64,000 bases of DNA from Haloprofundus marisrubri. GTDB taxonomy: Archaea; Halobacteriota; Halobacteria; Halobacteriales; Haloferacaceae. A program made the position numbers and the translations under genes. Within the stretch, counting starts at the first letter, position 1; each line of letters opens with the position of its first letter. Shown one piece after another: positions 27,025 to 35,851 of this stretch. The stretch covers positions 436,001-500,000 of the forward strand of contig NZ_LOPU01000018.1 in the NCBI RefSeq assembly GCF_001469955.1, read 5' to 3'. The notes beneath the pieces were generated by a model. That model was not told the origin of the DNA, ran no database searches, and saw only the letters and a list, made by a program, of their open reading frames with translations.

Positions 27025-28881
27025 TCACTCCTCGGGTATCGCCGACTCGTCGATGTAGATGACGACTTCGTCGCTCCAGAGGCGGAACAGATGTCGGTGT
27101 TCGGTGTAGCCGGGGAGTTGACTCCGGACCTCCTCGGCCTCCCACTCGTAGGCGACGACGACCGGCGGTGGATTCTGTAACTCCGTTCGATTCTCACTCG
27201 GCGCGGTGCTCGTCACGTTCGCGTCGGCGCGTTCGAGATACCACGGGAGGGGGAGGCGACTGTGCCACGAGGGGCCGCCCGGCGGCATCCGGTCGACGCT
27301 CGACTCGTTTTCGACGTACAACAACTCGTCGTCGGTCGCTGGGTGGTAACTCCCGTAGAACAGTACGTCGACGCCTTCGTTCGTCTCGGCGATGCGCTCG
27401 ATGGTGAGCATCGTCTGCTTCAACTCGTTTTCGGGTTGCGCCCACTGCAGCACCTCCTTGTCCTCTTCGCTGGCGCTGTCGATGTAAGCGGCGTTCGCGC
27501 CGACCACACCCGACAGTGCCGCGACGACGACGATAGCCGCGAGGCCGACACTTACGGTGTCACGAGTGACGATGGACGCCCGTGTCTCCCGGTAGAGGTA
27601 GGCGATACCGACGCTCGCGGGGAACGCCAGCGGAACGACGACGTGGATGGCCGCCCACGGCGCTTCGATGTCGGTGGCGATGGGGTAGCCGACGAGGCTG
27701 GCGACGCCCCAGTAGAGGCCGAACGCGACCAGCCATCGACGCCCTCGGCGGCCGCCGTCGCCGCCGTTGGCACCGTTGGCACCATTGCCGACACTGCCCA
27801 CCTGTGCGCCGCGATTGCCGTAGCCATCGACGGCGAGGCCGACGACGGCGAAGACGATGGTGACGCCTGCTCCGTAGACGAGCGTCTCCGAGAGGCCGTA
27901 GAAGTACGGCAGATACGGGTGGTCCTGGTGGTCGCCCGACCCCCAACTGTCGTAGAACGACTCGGCGGCGCCTATCGTCGCCTCGTCGAGCACGCCGGCC
28001 AGTGCCGCCGGGTTTCCGAGCGCCTGCCAGAGTTCAGGCCGCGGCGCGTAGAAGAACGCCACGACGGCGAGGAACACGACGAGTGCGCCGACGACGTTGA
28101 CGACGAGAACGCCGGCGCCGTACTCGAAGGTGTTCCACCGATTCGTCAGTCTCCGCTTGGCCCACGCCGGGCGCGACCGCAGGTACTCACCGACGGAGTC
28201 GCCGCGGGCGGCGAGACCGACGAGTCGGTGGTCGAACACCAGCACCGTCGCCCCGAGATAGCACGCGATGTAGAGAATCGCGTTCCCTTTCGTCGTGAAC
28301 GCGAGCCCCATCGAGACGGCTGCGAAGTAGAGATATCGCAGTTTGCCGGTGTCGACGGCACGGACGACGAAGCCGAGTGCGAACACCGAAAACGCGGCGA
28401 CGAGCACGTCGTTTCGCATGAACCGCGAGTAGTAGACGAGGAGGGGATTGGCCGCGAAGACGAGTGCGAGACCGACGACTTCGGTGTCTTCGAGATGCTC
28501 GCGGAACAGCCACGCCGCCAGCGGGAAGAGGCCGCCGACGAGGGCGACGACGAGGCGCGCGGAGAAATCCGAGATGCCGATGAACGTAAACACCCAGTCG
28601 TTGACGACGGGCAGAAAGGGGCCGTGGATGATTGGACGGTAGAAGAACTCGCCGTTCTCGTGGTAGCGCAGTATCCAGTAGCCGACTCGGCCTTCGTCCC
28701 AGTGCATGATTCGAGCGCCGAGGCCGACGACGCGGACGAGGAGGGCGAGGGCGGTGACGGCGAGGACTGCGTAGAGGGTTCGTGCGCCGGTCAGGAGTCG
28801 TCCCGGCGTCGCCGTCTCCGCGTTCGAGCGGTTGACGGCGTTCGTCGGTGCCGTTGCACCGACTCCGTCGTCGCTGGTCAT
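27025..28881 (-). CDS. flippase activity-associated protein Agl23-like (TIGR03663 family)
   Basis: 618 residues, polytopic GT-C-fold membrane protein related to dolichyl-phosphate mannose mannosyltransferases. After the first helix comes RIMHWDEGRVGYW, the acidic motif conserved in this family, then HGPFLP and about 10-12 helices; a globular C-terminal region (~450-618) faces outside. The haloarchaeal name comes from proximity of homologues to N-glycosylation flippase genes; a role in lipid-linked glycan handling is inferred. The start MTSDDGVGATAP is chosen since TTGTTATCC lies ~27 nt upstream; a Met ten codons earlier is less likely. A Gly/Asn-rich stretch (NGANGANGGDGGRRG) links two helices. 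Confidence 0.82.
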   Translation of the reverse strand: MTSDDGVGATAPTNAVNRSNAETATPGRLLTGARTLYAVLAVTALALLVRVVGLGARIMHWDEGRVGYWILRYHENGEFFYRPIIHGPFLPVVNDWVFTFIGISDFSARLVVALVGGLFPLAAWLFREHLEDTEVVGLALVFAANPLLVYYSRFMRNDVLVAAFSVFALGFVVRAVDTGKLRYLYFAAVSMGLAFTTKGNAILYIACYLGATVLVFDHRLVGLAARGDSVGEYLRSRPAWAKRRLTNRWNTFEYGAGVLVVNVVGALVVFLAVVAFFYAPRPELWQALGNPAALAGVLDEATIGAAESFYDSWGSGDHQDHPYLPYFYGLSETLVYGAGVTIVFAVVGLAVDGYGNRGAQVGSVGNGANGANGGDGGRRGRRWLVAFGLYWGVASLVGYPIATDIEAPWAAIHVVVPLAFPASVGIAYLYRETRASIVTRDTVSVGLAAIVVVAALSGVVGANAAYIDSASEEDKEVLQWAQPENELKQTMLTIERIAETNEGVDVLFYGSYHPATDDELLYVENESSVDRMPPGGPSWHSRLPLPWYLERADANVTSTAPSENRTELQNPPPVVVAYEWEAEEVRSQLPGYTEHRHLFRLWSDEVVIYIDESAIPEE

Positions 28882-29046
28882 ACCTCGCTTCTCGCACACG
28901 GGGGATAACAACTCTTGTGTTCGCCGTCAGGTCCATCACACCTCCTGTGCCCATCGTCAGCTCCCGGTCGTCCGTCGAACCGCGCGACCACCGCAATCTC
29001 GGCGGCTAACGGTAGGTCTTTGGGCCGGCCTATCTTCCTCCCCAGT

Positions 29047-29451
29047 ATGGTCACACTCGGACTGGTGGCGGCGAGGTTCAACTCGTCAGTTACCGAGGAG
29101 ATGGAGGCGAGCGCCCGCGAAGCGGCCGACTCCCGCGGCGCGACGGTCGCCGAGACGGTTCACGTGCCGGGCGTGTACGACGCCCCGCTGGCGGCGGACC
29201 GCCTCGCTCGTCGTGACGACATCGACGCCGTCGCCGTCGTCGGTGCCATCGTCACCGGCGACACCGACCACGACCGGGTCATCGCCGACGCGACGGCGCA
29301 AGGACTCACGCAGGTGAGTCTCGACCGCGACGTCCCCGTCACCTTCGGCGTCAGCGGTCCGGGAATGAGCGGTGCGGAAGCACGCGAACGCGTCGGCAAA
29401 GGAGCCGACGCCGTCGACGCCGCACTCGACCTACTGGAGGAACTTCCATGA
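29047..29451 (+). CDS. ribH: 6,7-dimethyl-8-ribityllumazine synthase
   Basis: 134 residues, riboflavin synthesis, condensing the ribitylamino-uracil with dihydroxybutanone phosphate. Family motifs: GLVAARFNSSVTEEM at the N-terminus, VPGVYDAPLAADRL (the PGxxE/D-P substrate loop), and GAIVTGDTDHDRV (phosphate and catalytic His loop). The ATG chosen starts directly at the first beta strand; frame upstream of it is not coding-like. Overlaps the aminotransferase by four bases. Confidence 0.93.
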   Translation: MVTLGLVAARFNSSVTEEMEASAREAADSRGATVAETVHVPGVYDAPLAADRLARRDDIDAVAVVGAIVTGDTDHDRVIADATAQGLTQVSLDRDVPVTFGVSGPGMSGAEARERVGKGADAVDAALDLLEELP

Positions 29452-30602
29452 GCTACGAATTCGATTTCTCTGACCGTGTTGGCCGTGTCGAACCGAGCGC
29501 GACGCTCGCCATCAGCAACCTCGCGGGCGAACTCGAAGCCGACGGCGTCGACGTCGTCGACCTCTCGGTCGGCGAACCCGACTTCCCGACGCCCGAGAAC
29601 GTGATTCGCGCCGGCCAAGCGGCGATGGACGCCGGTCACACCGGCTACACGTCCTCGAACGGCATCACCGAACTCCGCGAGGCCATCGCCGAGAAACTCC
29701 GCGGCGACGGCATCGACGCCGAAGCAGGGGAGATTATCGTCACGCCCGGCGGCAAGCAGGCGCTGTTCGAGACGATACAAACCGTCGTCGACGACGGCGA
29801 CGAAGTCGTCCTCTTGGACCCGGCGTGGGTCTCCTACGAGGCGATGGTCAAACTCGCCGGCGGCGACCTCTCGCGCGTCGACCTCTCGCCGCACGAGTTC
29901 CAACTCGAACCGGCGCTCGACGAACTCGCAGACACTGTCTCCGACGACACCGAACTCTTGGTCGTCAACTCCCCGAGCAACCCGACTGGGGCGGTGTACT
30001 CCGACGCGGCGCTCGAAGGCGTCCGCGACCTCGCGGTCGACCACGACTTCGCGGTCATCTCCGACGAGATTTACGAGCAGATAACCTACGGCGTCGAACA
30101 CACGAGTCTCGCCACGTTCGAGGGGATGGAAGACCGCACCATCACCATCAACGGTTTCTCGAAGGCGTACTCGATGACCGGGTGGCGTCTCGGCTACCTC
30201 CACGCACCGGAGGCACTCATCTCCGAGGCAGGAAAGCTTCACAGCCACTCGGTGTCCTGCGCCGTGAACTTCGTCCAGCACGCAGGCGTCGAAGCCATAA
30301 CGAACACCGACTCGGCGGTCGAAGAGATGGTCGACGCGTTCGAGGAGCGCCGCGACATGCTCGTCGAGATGTTCGACGAACGCGGCGTCGACGTTTCCAC
30401 TCCCGACGGCGCGTTCTACATGATGATTCCCGTCGCTGACGACGACCAGCAGTGGTGCGAGGAGGCGATTCAGGAGGCACACGTCGCCACCGTTCCGGGA
30501 AGCGCCTTCGGCGCACCCGGTTACGCTCGTATCTCCTACGCGGCGAGCAAAGAGCGACTACAGGAAGCCGTCGAACGGTTGGACGACGGCGGAATGCTGT
30601 AG
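29448..30602 (+). CDS. class I/II pyridoxal-phosphate aminotransferase
   Basis: 384 residues, fold type I (AspC-like). The PLP lysine is in NGFSKAYSMTGWRLGY; the cofactor-site residues lie in NSPSNPTGAVYSD and VISDEIYEQITYG; SVGEPDFPTPENV is the N-terminal substrate-gate motif. It likely transaminates aspartate, aromatic or related amino acids with 2-oxoglutarate. It is translationally coupled to ribH, an arrangement whose reason is not evident. Confidence 0.93.
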   Translation: MSYEFDFSDRVGRVEPSATLAISNLAGELEADGVDVVDLSVGEPDFPTPENVIRAGQAAMDAGHTGYTSSNGITELREAIAEKLRGDGIDAEAGEIIVTPGGKQALFETIQTVVDDGDEVVLLDPAWVSYEAMVKLAGGDLSRVDLSPHEFQLEPALDELADTVSDDTELLVVNSPSNPTGAVYSDAALEGVRDLAVDHDFAVISDEIYEQITYGVEHTSLATFEGMEDRTITINGFSKAYSMTGWRLGYLHAPEALISEAGKLHSHSVSCAVNFVQHAGVEAITNTDSAVEEMVDAFEERRDMLVEMFDERGVDVSTPDGAFYMMIPVADDDQQWCEEAIQEAHVATVPGSAFGAPGYARISYAASKERLQEAVERLDDGGML

Positions 30603-30615
30603 AAGCGCGCCCGTC

Positions 30616-30635
30616 TTTCGATTTCAGTCCTTTTT
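30616..30635 (+). terminator. T-rich tract after the aminotransferase gene
   Basis: Coding-strand T3, T3 and T5 runs within 20 bases, starting 14 nt after the stop. Plausible T-tract terminator between two convergent genes. Confidence 0.5.
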
Positions 30636-30662
30636 GCAGAACCAGACCAGCAACCGGCCGAG

Positions 30663-31295
30663 CTACGCGTCGGCGACTTCTCCAGCCGGACTCGATGCAC
30701 TCGTTCGCTTGTCAGCGACCATCCCACCGATTCCGCCGAACACCAGCGGGTAGGCGAGACCGAGGAACACCGACGAAAGTCCGGCGGGTGACGCAACCGT
30801 CTGGGCCTCTGCTGCGCCTGCGGTGAAGACAAACGCCCCCAAGAGTAACAGCGGGAAATAGCCGGCGACGACGCTCGCACCGGCGTTTCGCGCGCCGTTC
30901 GAACCGGGCGTCTCCGCAGTACGGACGACGGCGTATCCCGCCGCGACGAGCAACAGTGGTGGCAGCAGATACAGCGCGTACAGCGGACCGCCGAGCGTCG
31001 CCAACAGTGACTGATTCGTCAACCCGCCGAGGCCGTTCACGGCGTCGGCGATGGGGACGCTCGTCGGCACGAGATGGGCGTTGTAAAACAGCCATCCAGA
31101 AGCAATCCACGACGCCGGGTCGGAACCCAAAATCTCGCCGAGTGGAGCGGCGTCCGCCGTTTCACCAGCGATTTCGATAGCGGCGACGGCACCGGTTCGT
31201 CCGGCGGTCGCGGCGACAGTCACCGCGTAGCCGACCGCGTACACGACTGCACCGACCGACGCGGAGCGGCGCAGCGGGAGGTGTGTGACGGGCAT
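30663..31295 (-). CDS. uncharacterised polytopic membrane protein
   Basis: 210 residues with four to five hydrophobic segments: ~10-30, ~100-122 (LYALYLLPPLLLVAAGYAVV), ~138-160 (AGYFPLLLLGAFVFTAGAA) and ~165-190. A polar loop between helices 1 and 2 contains LGEILGSDPASWIASGWLFY. Alanine- and glycine-rich; no Cys or catalytic motif. The start MPVTHLPLRR is supported by a TATA-like TATATTC ~25 nt upstream. I do not recognise the family. Confidence 0.7.
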   Translation of the reverse strand: MPVTHLPLRRSASVGAVVYAVGYAVTVAATAGRTGAVAAIEIAGETADAAPLGEILGSDPASWIASGWLFYNAHLVPTSVPIADAVNGLGGLTNQSLLATLGGPLYALYLLPPLLLVAAGYAVVRTAETPGSNGARNAGASVVAGYFPLLLLGAFVFTAGAAEAQTVASPAGLSSVFLGLAYPLVFGGIGGMVADKRTSASSPAGEVADA

Positions 31296-31430
31296 TGCTC
31301 CGACGACAAAGCCAGCGAATATAGATGTTTCCCCTATGTTGACACGAACGCTGTGTCCGGAAAGTCGGCCCTGTAATACTCCCACTCCGCGGCGTACCTT
31401 TTTACCCGAAGCCGAAGTCAGAGAGTGACA

Positions 31431-33341
31431 ATGCGTGTCCGGGACCTGCCGCTGTCCGACGAGTTGGTCGCCCACTACGAGGCGCAGGGTATCGACGAAC
31501 TCTACCCGCCGCAGGCGGCCGCGGTGGAGGCCGGTGTCTGCGACGGCGGCGGCGTCGTCGCCGCGATTCCGACGGCATCGGGAAAGACGTTCATCGCCGA
31601 ACTGGCGATGCTCACGGCCGACGGTCCCGGCCTCTACGTCGTCCCACTGCGGGCGCTGGCCCGCGAGAAGTACGAGGCGTTCGCCGAACTCCCGGGAATC
31701 GAAGCCGGGATTTCGACGGGCGACTTCGACTCGCCGGGCGAGGAACTCGCCGATTATGATGTGGTTGTCGCCACCAGCGAGAAAGTCGATTCGGCCATCA
31801 GAAACGGCGCGTCGTGGGTCGAACAACTCGCCAGCGTCGTCGTCGACGAGGTTCACCTCTTGGGTGCGGAGGGCCGCGGCCCGACGCTCGAAGTGACGCT
31901 GGCGACGCTGCAGCGGCGCGCGCCGGGTCTCCAAATCGTCGCGCTCTCGGCGACGGTGGACAACCCCGAGGATATCGCCGACTGGCTTGGGGCCGAACTC
32001 GTCCGGAACCGGTGGCGACCCATAGACCTCAGAACCGGTGTGTACTGTGAAGAGGAGGTGAGATTCGACGACGGCACCGACCTCACCGTCGACTGCGACA
32101 GTGGAGAACTGCCGCCGAGCGCCGACGCCGACACCGAGGCGACCGCGGCCTTGGTCGCCGACGCCGTCGCCGCCGGCGGACAGGCGCTGGCGTTCGTCCG
32201 CTCGCGCCGCGAAGCCGAGTCGCTCGCGCGCCGACTCGCCCAGGACGGACTCGGTTCTGCATCCGACGTCGCCGACGAGGTGCTCGACGCGGGCGCGACG
32301 GAGACGGGCGAGCGACTCGCCGACGCGCTCGATTCGGGCGTCGCGTTCCACCACGCGGGCCTGCGGAGCGACCACCGCGTCGCCGTCGAAAACGGCTTTC
32401 GCAGGCGCGAGATATCGGTTATCTGCGCGACACCGACGCTCGCCGCCGGCGTGAACGTCCCCGCCCGGCGCGTGGTCATCCGCGACCAGAAACGGTACAC
32501 AGGCTCCGAGATGGCGTGGCTGCCCGTGCTCGAAGTCCACCAGATGTGTGGCCGGGCGGGTCGACCTCATCTCGACCCGTACGGTGAAGCCGTGCTCGTC
32601 GGCGACGAGAACACCCGCGACGAGTTGCAGACGCGGTACGTCGACGCCGAACCCGAAGCGGTGGAGTCGAAACTCGCCGACCGCGAGGCGCTGCGGACGC
32701 ACGTGCTCTCGGTCGTCGCAAGCGAGTTCGCCGACTCCCGTGAGAGCATCCTCGAACTGCTCGGCGCGACGTTTTACGCCCACCAAACGCCGGATATGGA
32801 CCTCTCGGGCGTCGTCGACGCGGTCATCTCGGACCTCGTGTCGATGGAGATGATTGCGGACGAGGAGACGCTGTCGGCGACGGAACTCGGCGCGCAGGTG
32901 TCGCGGCAGTATCTCTCGCCGGAGACCGGCACGCGAATCGTCTCCGGACTCCGAACCGCCGCCGAGATGGAGACGACGACGGAACTCACTGCCTTAGAAA
33001 TCGTCTGCGACACGCCCGACATGCACGGGACGTACCTCGGCAACCGCGAACGGGCGGCGATGTACCAGTACGCGACGAAACACGCCGCCGAGTTCACGAC
33101 GAAAATGGGCGAAACCGAGAGCTTCGAGCGATGGCTGGAGGCGGTGAAAACAGCCAGAATCCTCCACGACTGGGTCGAAGACGTGCCCGCCCGCGACATC
33201 GTCGACGCCTATCGTATCGGTCCCGGTGACCTCGAATCCCGCATCGAACGTGCCGAGTGGTTGCTGGGCGGCGCGGACGCGCTCTCGAACGTCGTCGGCG
33301 TCTCGATGCCTCACCTCTCGTCGGTGCGCGCGCGATTGTAG
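31431..33341 (+). CDS. Hel308-like superfamily 2 DNA helicase
   Basis: 636 residues. Motif I AAIPTASGKTF, Ia PLRALAREKYE, II VVDEVHLLG, III LSATVDNPEDIADWL, IV-V FHHAGLRSDHR and CATPTLAAGVNVP, VI QMCGRAGRPHLDPYG. The C-terminal region has the ratchet/HhH-like ending IGPGDLESRIERAEWLLGG seen in Hel308. Hel308 unwinds lagging strands at stalled forks; this protein is shorter than typical Hel308 (~700-800 residues), so a paralogue is possible. The start at 31431 (MRVRDLPLSDE) is preferred over the GTG two codons upstream because TTTTTACCC lies ~28 nt before it. Confidence 0.87.
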   Translation: MRVRDLPLSDELVAHYEAQGIDELYPPQAAAVEAGVCDGGGVVAAIPTASGKTFIAELAMLTADGPGLYVVPLRALAREKYEAFAELPGIEAGISTGDFDSPGEELADYDVVVATSEKVDSAIRNGASWVEQLASVVVDEVHLLGAEGRGPTLEVTLATLQRRAPGLQIVALSATVDNPEDIADWLGAELVRNRWRPIDLRTGVYCEEEVRFDDGTDLTVDCDSGELPPSADADTEATAALVADAVAAGGQALAFVRSRREAESLARRLAQDGLGSASDVADEVLDAGATETGERLADALDSGVAFHHAGLRSDHRVAVENGFRRREISVICATPTLAAGVNVPARRVVIRDQKRYTGSEMAWLPVLEVHQMCGRAGRPHLDPYGEAVLVGDENTRDELQTRYVDAEPEAVESKLADREALRTHVLSVVASEFADSRESILELLGATFYAHQTPDMDLSGVVDAVISDLVSMEMIADEETLSATELGAQVSRQYLSPETGTRIVSGLRTAAEMETTTELTALEIVCDTPDMHGTYLGNRERAAMYQYATKHAAEFTTKMGETESFERWLEAVKTARILHDWVEDVPARDIVDAYRIGPGDLESRIERAEWLLGGADALSNVVGVSMPHLSSVRARL

Positions 33342-33444
33342 GCGTTCGGAGTCTCGGAGTCGGCCGAAGCGACCGAACTTCACGCGCGTCTCGTCCCTGT
33401 CCGGATTCGGTTACGAAACCGTGCTTCGAGTCACCATTCTACAC

Positions 33445-33465
33445 GATTCCCAGACAGTGGGAATC
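33445..33465. promoter_or_regulatory. inverted repeat GATTCCC-N7-GGGAATC upstream of the doxX TATA box
   Basis: Perfect 7-bp arms (33445-33451 and 33459-33465) with a 7-nt spacer. The dyad ends 9 bases before the TATA element, the position where haloarchaeal activators commonly bind. Candidate operator for a dimeric regulator. Confidence 0.55.
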
Positions 33466-33474
33466 AGAGACTGC

Positions 33475-33514
33475 TTATATGGAATCTCCGTGCGATGGTT
33501 CAACTGTAAGGTGA
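33475..33514 (+). promoter_or_regulatory. doxX TATA box and Shine-Dalgarno
   Basis: TTATAT at 33475-33480 is a strong TATA box. Transcription would begin near 33503-33505, leaving a short leader with GGTGA at 33510-33514, complementary to the 16S rRNA 3' end, 5 nt before the ATG at 33520. This is one of few genes here with both a leader and a Shine-Dalgarno sequence. Confidence 0.65.
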
Positions 33515-33519
33515 GAATA

Positions 33520-34074
33520 ATGACTCAGACGACCCAAAACACGTTCCAGAGCAGCATCGGCGGCTACACGATTACCGCGGACGCACACCCACTCAGTGCG
33601 TGGTTCGTCCTCGCGCTCCGTCTCATGATGGGCGTCGCGTTCACGTGGGCGGGCGTCGAGAAACTCGTCGCGCCGTTCGACGCCGGCGGCTACCTGACGA
33701 ACGTGGCGGCGACGAACGGCAACCCGCTGGCGGGGATGTTCGCGTGGATGGGTACAACGCCGTGGTTCGTCGACTTCGTCAACGTCGCCGTCCCGTGGGG
33801 TGAACTCCTCATCGGCCTCGGACTCATCTTCGGGGTGATGACCCGCCTCGCGGCGTTCTTCGGCGCGTTCATGATGCTCATGTTCTACTTCGGGAACTGG
33901 AGCATCGAACACGGCGTCATCAACGGCGACTTCGCCTACATGCTCGTGTTCCTCGCCGTCGCGGCGTTCGGTGCGGGTCGTATCCTCGGACTGGACCGCT
34001 ACATCGAACAGTACGAAGTCGGCGGCGAGCCGCTCATCGAGAAGTACCCGCGACTCGACTACGTCCTCGGCTGA
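33520..34074 (+). CDS. DoxX-family membrane protein
   Basis: 184 residues, four membrane helices. The helix-1 segment ALRLMMGVAFTWAGVEKLVA is the DoxX hallmark; then PWFVDFVNVAVPWGELLIGL, TRLAAFFGAFMMLMFYFGNW and YMLVFLAVAAFGAGRILGLD. DoxX relatives are quinol-oxidase or thiosulfate:quinone oxidoreductase subunits, but most stand-alone haloarchaeal members are unassigned. It is monocistronic with a strong promoter, a candidate operator and a T8 terminator, suggesting a regulated and well-expressed gene. Confidence 0.88.
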   Translation: MTQTTQNTFQSSIGGYTITADAHPLSAWFVLALRLMMGVAFTWAGVEKLVAPFDAGGYLTNVAATNGNPLAGMFAWMGTTPWFVDFVNVAVPWGELLIGLGLIFGVMTRLAAFFGAFMMLMFYFGNWSIEHGVINGDFAYMLVFLAVAAFGAGRILGLDRYIEQYEVGGEPLIEKYPRLDYVLG

Positions 34075-34078
34075 AAAG

Positions 34079-34107
34079 TTGGGAAAATCCGCCGACCGCT
34101 TTTTTTT
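34079..34107. terminator. bidirectional terminator between doxX and the flavin oxidoreductase
   Basis: On plus, T8 at 34100-34107 ends the doxX unit. On minus, the first ~30 bases after the reductase stop contain two T4 runs (TTTTCCCAACTTTT, complement of 34076-34089). One short intergenic segment serves both convergent genes. Confidence 0.6.
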
Positions 34108-35423
34108 CACTCCGCCTCCGAGTGACCGTGTCGCTCGTACGCGCCTTGTTTTCGCAACTCGCCCGCCCGCTTTAGCACCTCGGGCGTCCGGCAGACTCCC
34201 GGTTCGCCCGTCGCCTGCGGTACTGCGCAGTTGTTGCAGTTCTCGCAGACGACGCGAGTGTCTCCCGCCGTGTCGCCGAGCAACCGCGCCGGCAACTCGG
34301 GTTCCGCGTAGAACGGTCGCGCCATCCCAACCATGTCGCAGTCGCGGCCGAGTAGCCTCTCCATCTCCCCCCGCTCCCGAATCCCGCCTTCGGCGAGTAT
34401 CGGAACGTCTACTCGCTTTCGGACCGCTCGACAGAGGCCGGCATTCCACGCCGGGTCGAAGTCGTACGCGAGCGACTCAACCCAGTTACCGAAGGCGACG
34501 AGCGCTGCCCGGCCCCGCCCGCCGAACGCCTCGGCGTACCCCTCTCTGTATCTCTCGTCGCGCCACGCGCGCGTCGGGAACTCGCCGCGAACGATGCTCA
34601 TATCCCAGAACACCGAAGCGTTCACCGGAACGAGCGCGTCGTAGCCGATGCCCGCGAGTCGCTCGCAGATTCGGACGGCGTCAACCGCAGAGAGTCGGCT
34701 ACGGACGAACGGCGGGGCCTCCGTCTCTGCGGGCACTTTCGTCATGAGAGGCACATCGCCCGCCCGCTTGCGAATCTCGTCGTGGACGAGTTCCAAGAAG
34801 CGCACGCCGTCTCTGAACTCGTCGACACGACAGTTGTAGAAGGGTGAGAGAAACTGCTGGACGATACCCATGTTCGCGCCGGCGAGGTGAATCGCGTCGT
34901 AACCGGCGTCGACGGCGTAGGCGGCCGACCGGCCGAAGTCGGCGGCCAACTCGTACACTTCTTCGGTAGTCATGACGTGCGCGTCGTAGCTGAGAAATCC
35001 GAGTCTGTCCAGCAATCGGAGCGGCCACGGCGGACGCGACACCGCGAGTTGCTGCAGATTGGGATTCGCTTGGCGATAGCCCGCGTGCCACGTCTCCATG
35101 CTTCGCAGGCCGCCGTGTTCGAGTTGGATGGCGATGCGGCTTCCGTGGGCGTGAATCGCGTCGGTCAGTGTCGAAAGTTCGGCCACGAACTCGGGGTCGT
35201 GAACGCGGGTCATCCCCGGCGCGGCGCAGCCACCTTCGCCGCGGACGATGGTCGCGCCCTGACAGACGAGTCCCGCACCCGCCGCGGCGGCCGGTTCGAG
35301 GTCCGACACGAGCGTCTCGACGGCGTCGTCACCGTTTCCCGCGCATTCCAGAAGCGGCGCTCGATACAGTCGGTTCGAGAGGGTGAGGCCGCCGATTTCG
35401 AGCGGGTTTTCGAGCCGCGACAT
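34107..35423 (-). CDS. NADH:flavin oxidoreductase (old yellow enzyme / dienoyl-CoA reductase family)
   Basis: 438 residues, FMN-binding TIM barrel. N-terminal IGGLTLSNRLYRAPLLECAG, the active-site region AYAVDAGYDAIHLAGANMGI, and ILAEGGIRERGEMERLLG near the phosphate site. The C-terminus has VCENCNNCAVPQATGEPGVC, a cysteine cluster corresponding to the 4Fe-4S site of 2,4-dienoyl-CoA reductases, but the second flavin/NAD domain of those ~650-residue proteins is missing. The active-site H-x-x-H/N pattern is not canonical (HLAGANMG), so substrate and activity are uncertain. Confidence 0.83.
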   Translation of the reverse strand: MSRLENPLEIGGLTLSNRLYRAPLLECAGNGDDAVETLVSDLEPAAAAGAGLVCQGATIVRGEGGCAAPGMTRVHDPEFVAELSTLTDAIHAHGSRIAIQLEHGGLRSMETWHAGYRQANPNLQQLAVSRPPWPLRLLDRLGFLSYDAHVMTTEEVYELAADFGRSAAYAVDAGYDAIHLAGANMGIVQQFLSPFYNCRVDEFRDGVRFLELVHDEIRKRAGDVPLMTKVPAETEAPPFVRSRLSAVDAVRICERLAGIGYDALVPVNASVFWDMSIVRGEFPTRAWRDERYREGYAEAFGGRGRAALVAFGNWVESLAYDFDPAWNAGLCRAVRKRVDVPILAEGGIRERGEMERLLGRDCDMVGMARPFYAEPELPARLLGDTAGDTRVVCENCNNCAVPQATGEPGVCRTPEVLKRAGELRKQGAYERHGHSEAE

Positions 35424-35509
35424 AGCTCATAGTTCGAGGGAGTCGCCAAAACGATGTGGTCGGCGACCTGTCGAATCGTCTCTCGGCTTCGGTTCGTGTC
35501 CCTTGCTCG

Positions 35510-35710
35510 CTATTCCCCGACCTGTTCGTGCGTGTGGTGAAAAAACTGGACGAGCGCCTCGCCGTCGCGCAGTATCGGTTCGAAGCAGACACGGCGGTAC
35601 TGTGTGTTGTCGAGCAGATTGACCAAGAGTCCGGCGTCGTGTTCCGACACGGAATCGTACGCGGTGTCGCAAACCGGGCAGACCGACGGTGCGTCCTCCG
35701 GAACGTACAT
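35510..35710 (-). CDS. small CPxC zinc-finger-like protein (66 residues)
   Basis: 66 residues. One clear CPVCDTAYDS knuckle near residue 11 and a second, more distant Cys and His-rich end (RRVCFEPIL, QFFHHTHEQVGE) could complete a metal site. Soluble and acidic. I recognise the pattern as a recurring haloarchaeal small protein but have no function for it. A TTTTC-rich stretch ~27 nt upstream of the ATG may be the promoter. Confidence 0.65.
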   Translation of the reverse strand: MYVPEDAPSVCPVCDTAYDSVSEHDAGLLVNLLDNTQYRRVCFEPILRDGEALVQFFHHTHEQVGE

Positions 35711-35851
35711 ACTCGATGTTTAGCATCCTATCGAGAAAACGAATCTGTTGTCCGAACGAGTCGCCGCTTGCGCGGATTCGCCGCGTTGTCGGCAGTGGAT
35801 GATGCGTCGTCGACGGCGGGGACGTGCTGTCGACGCTGAGTGAACGGTCGA

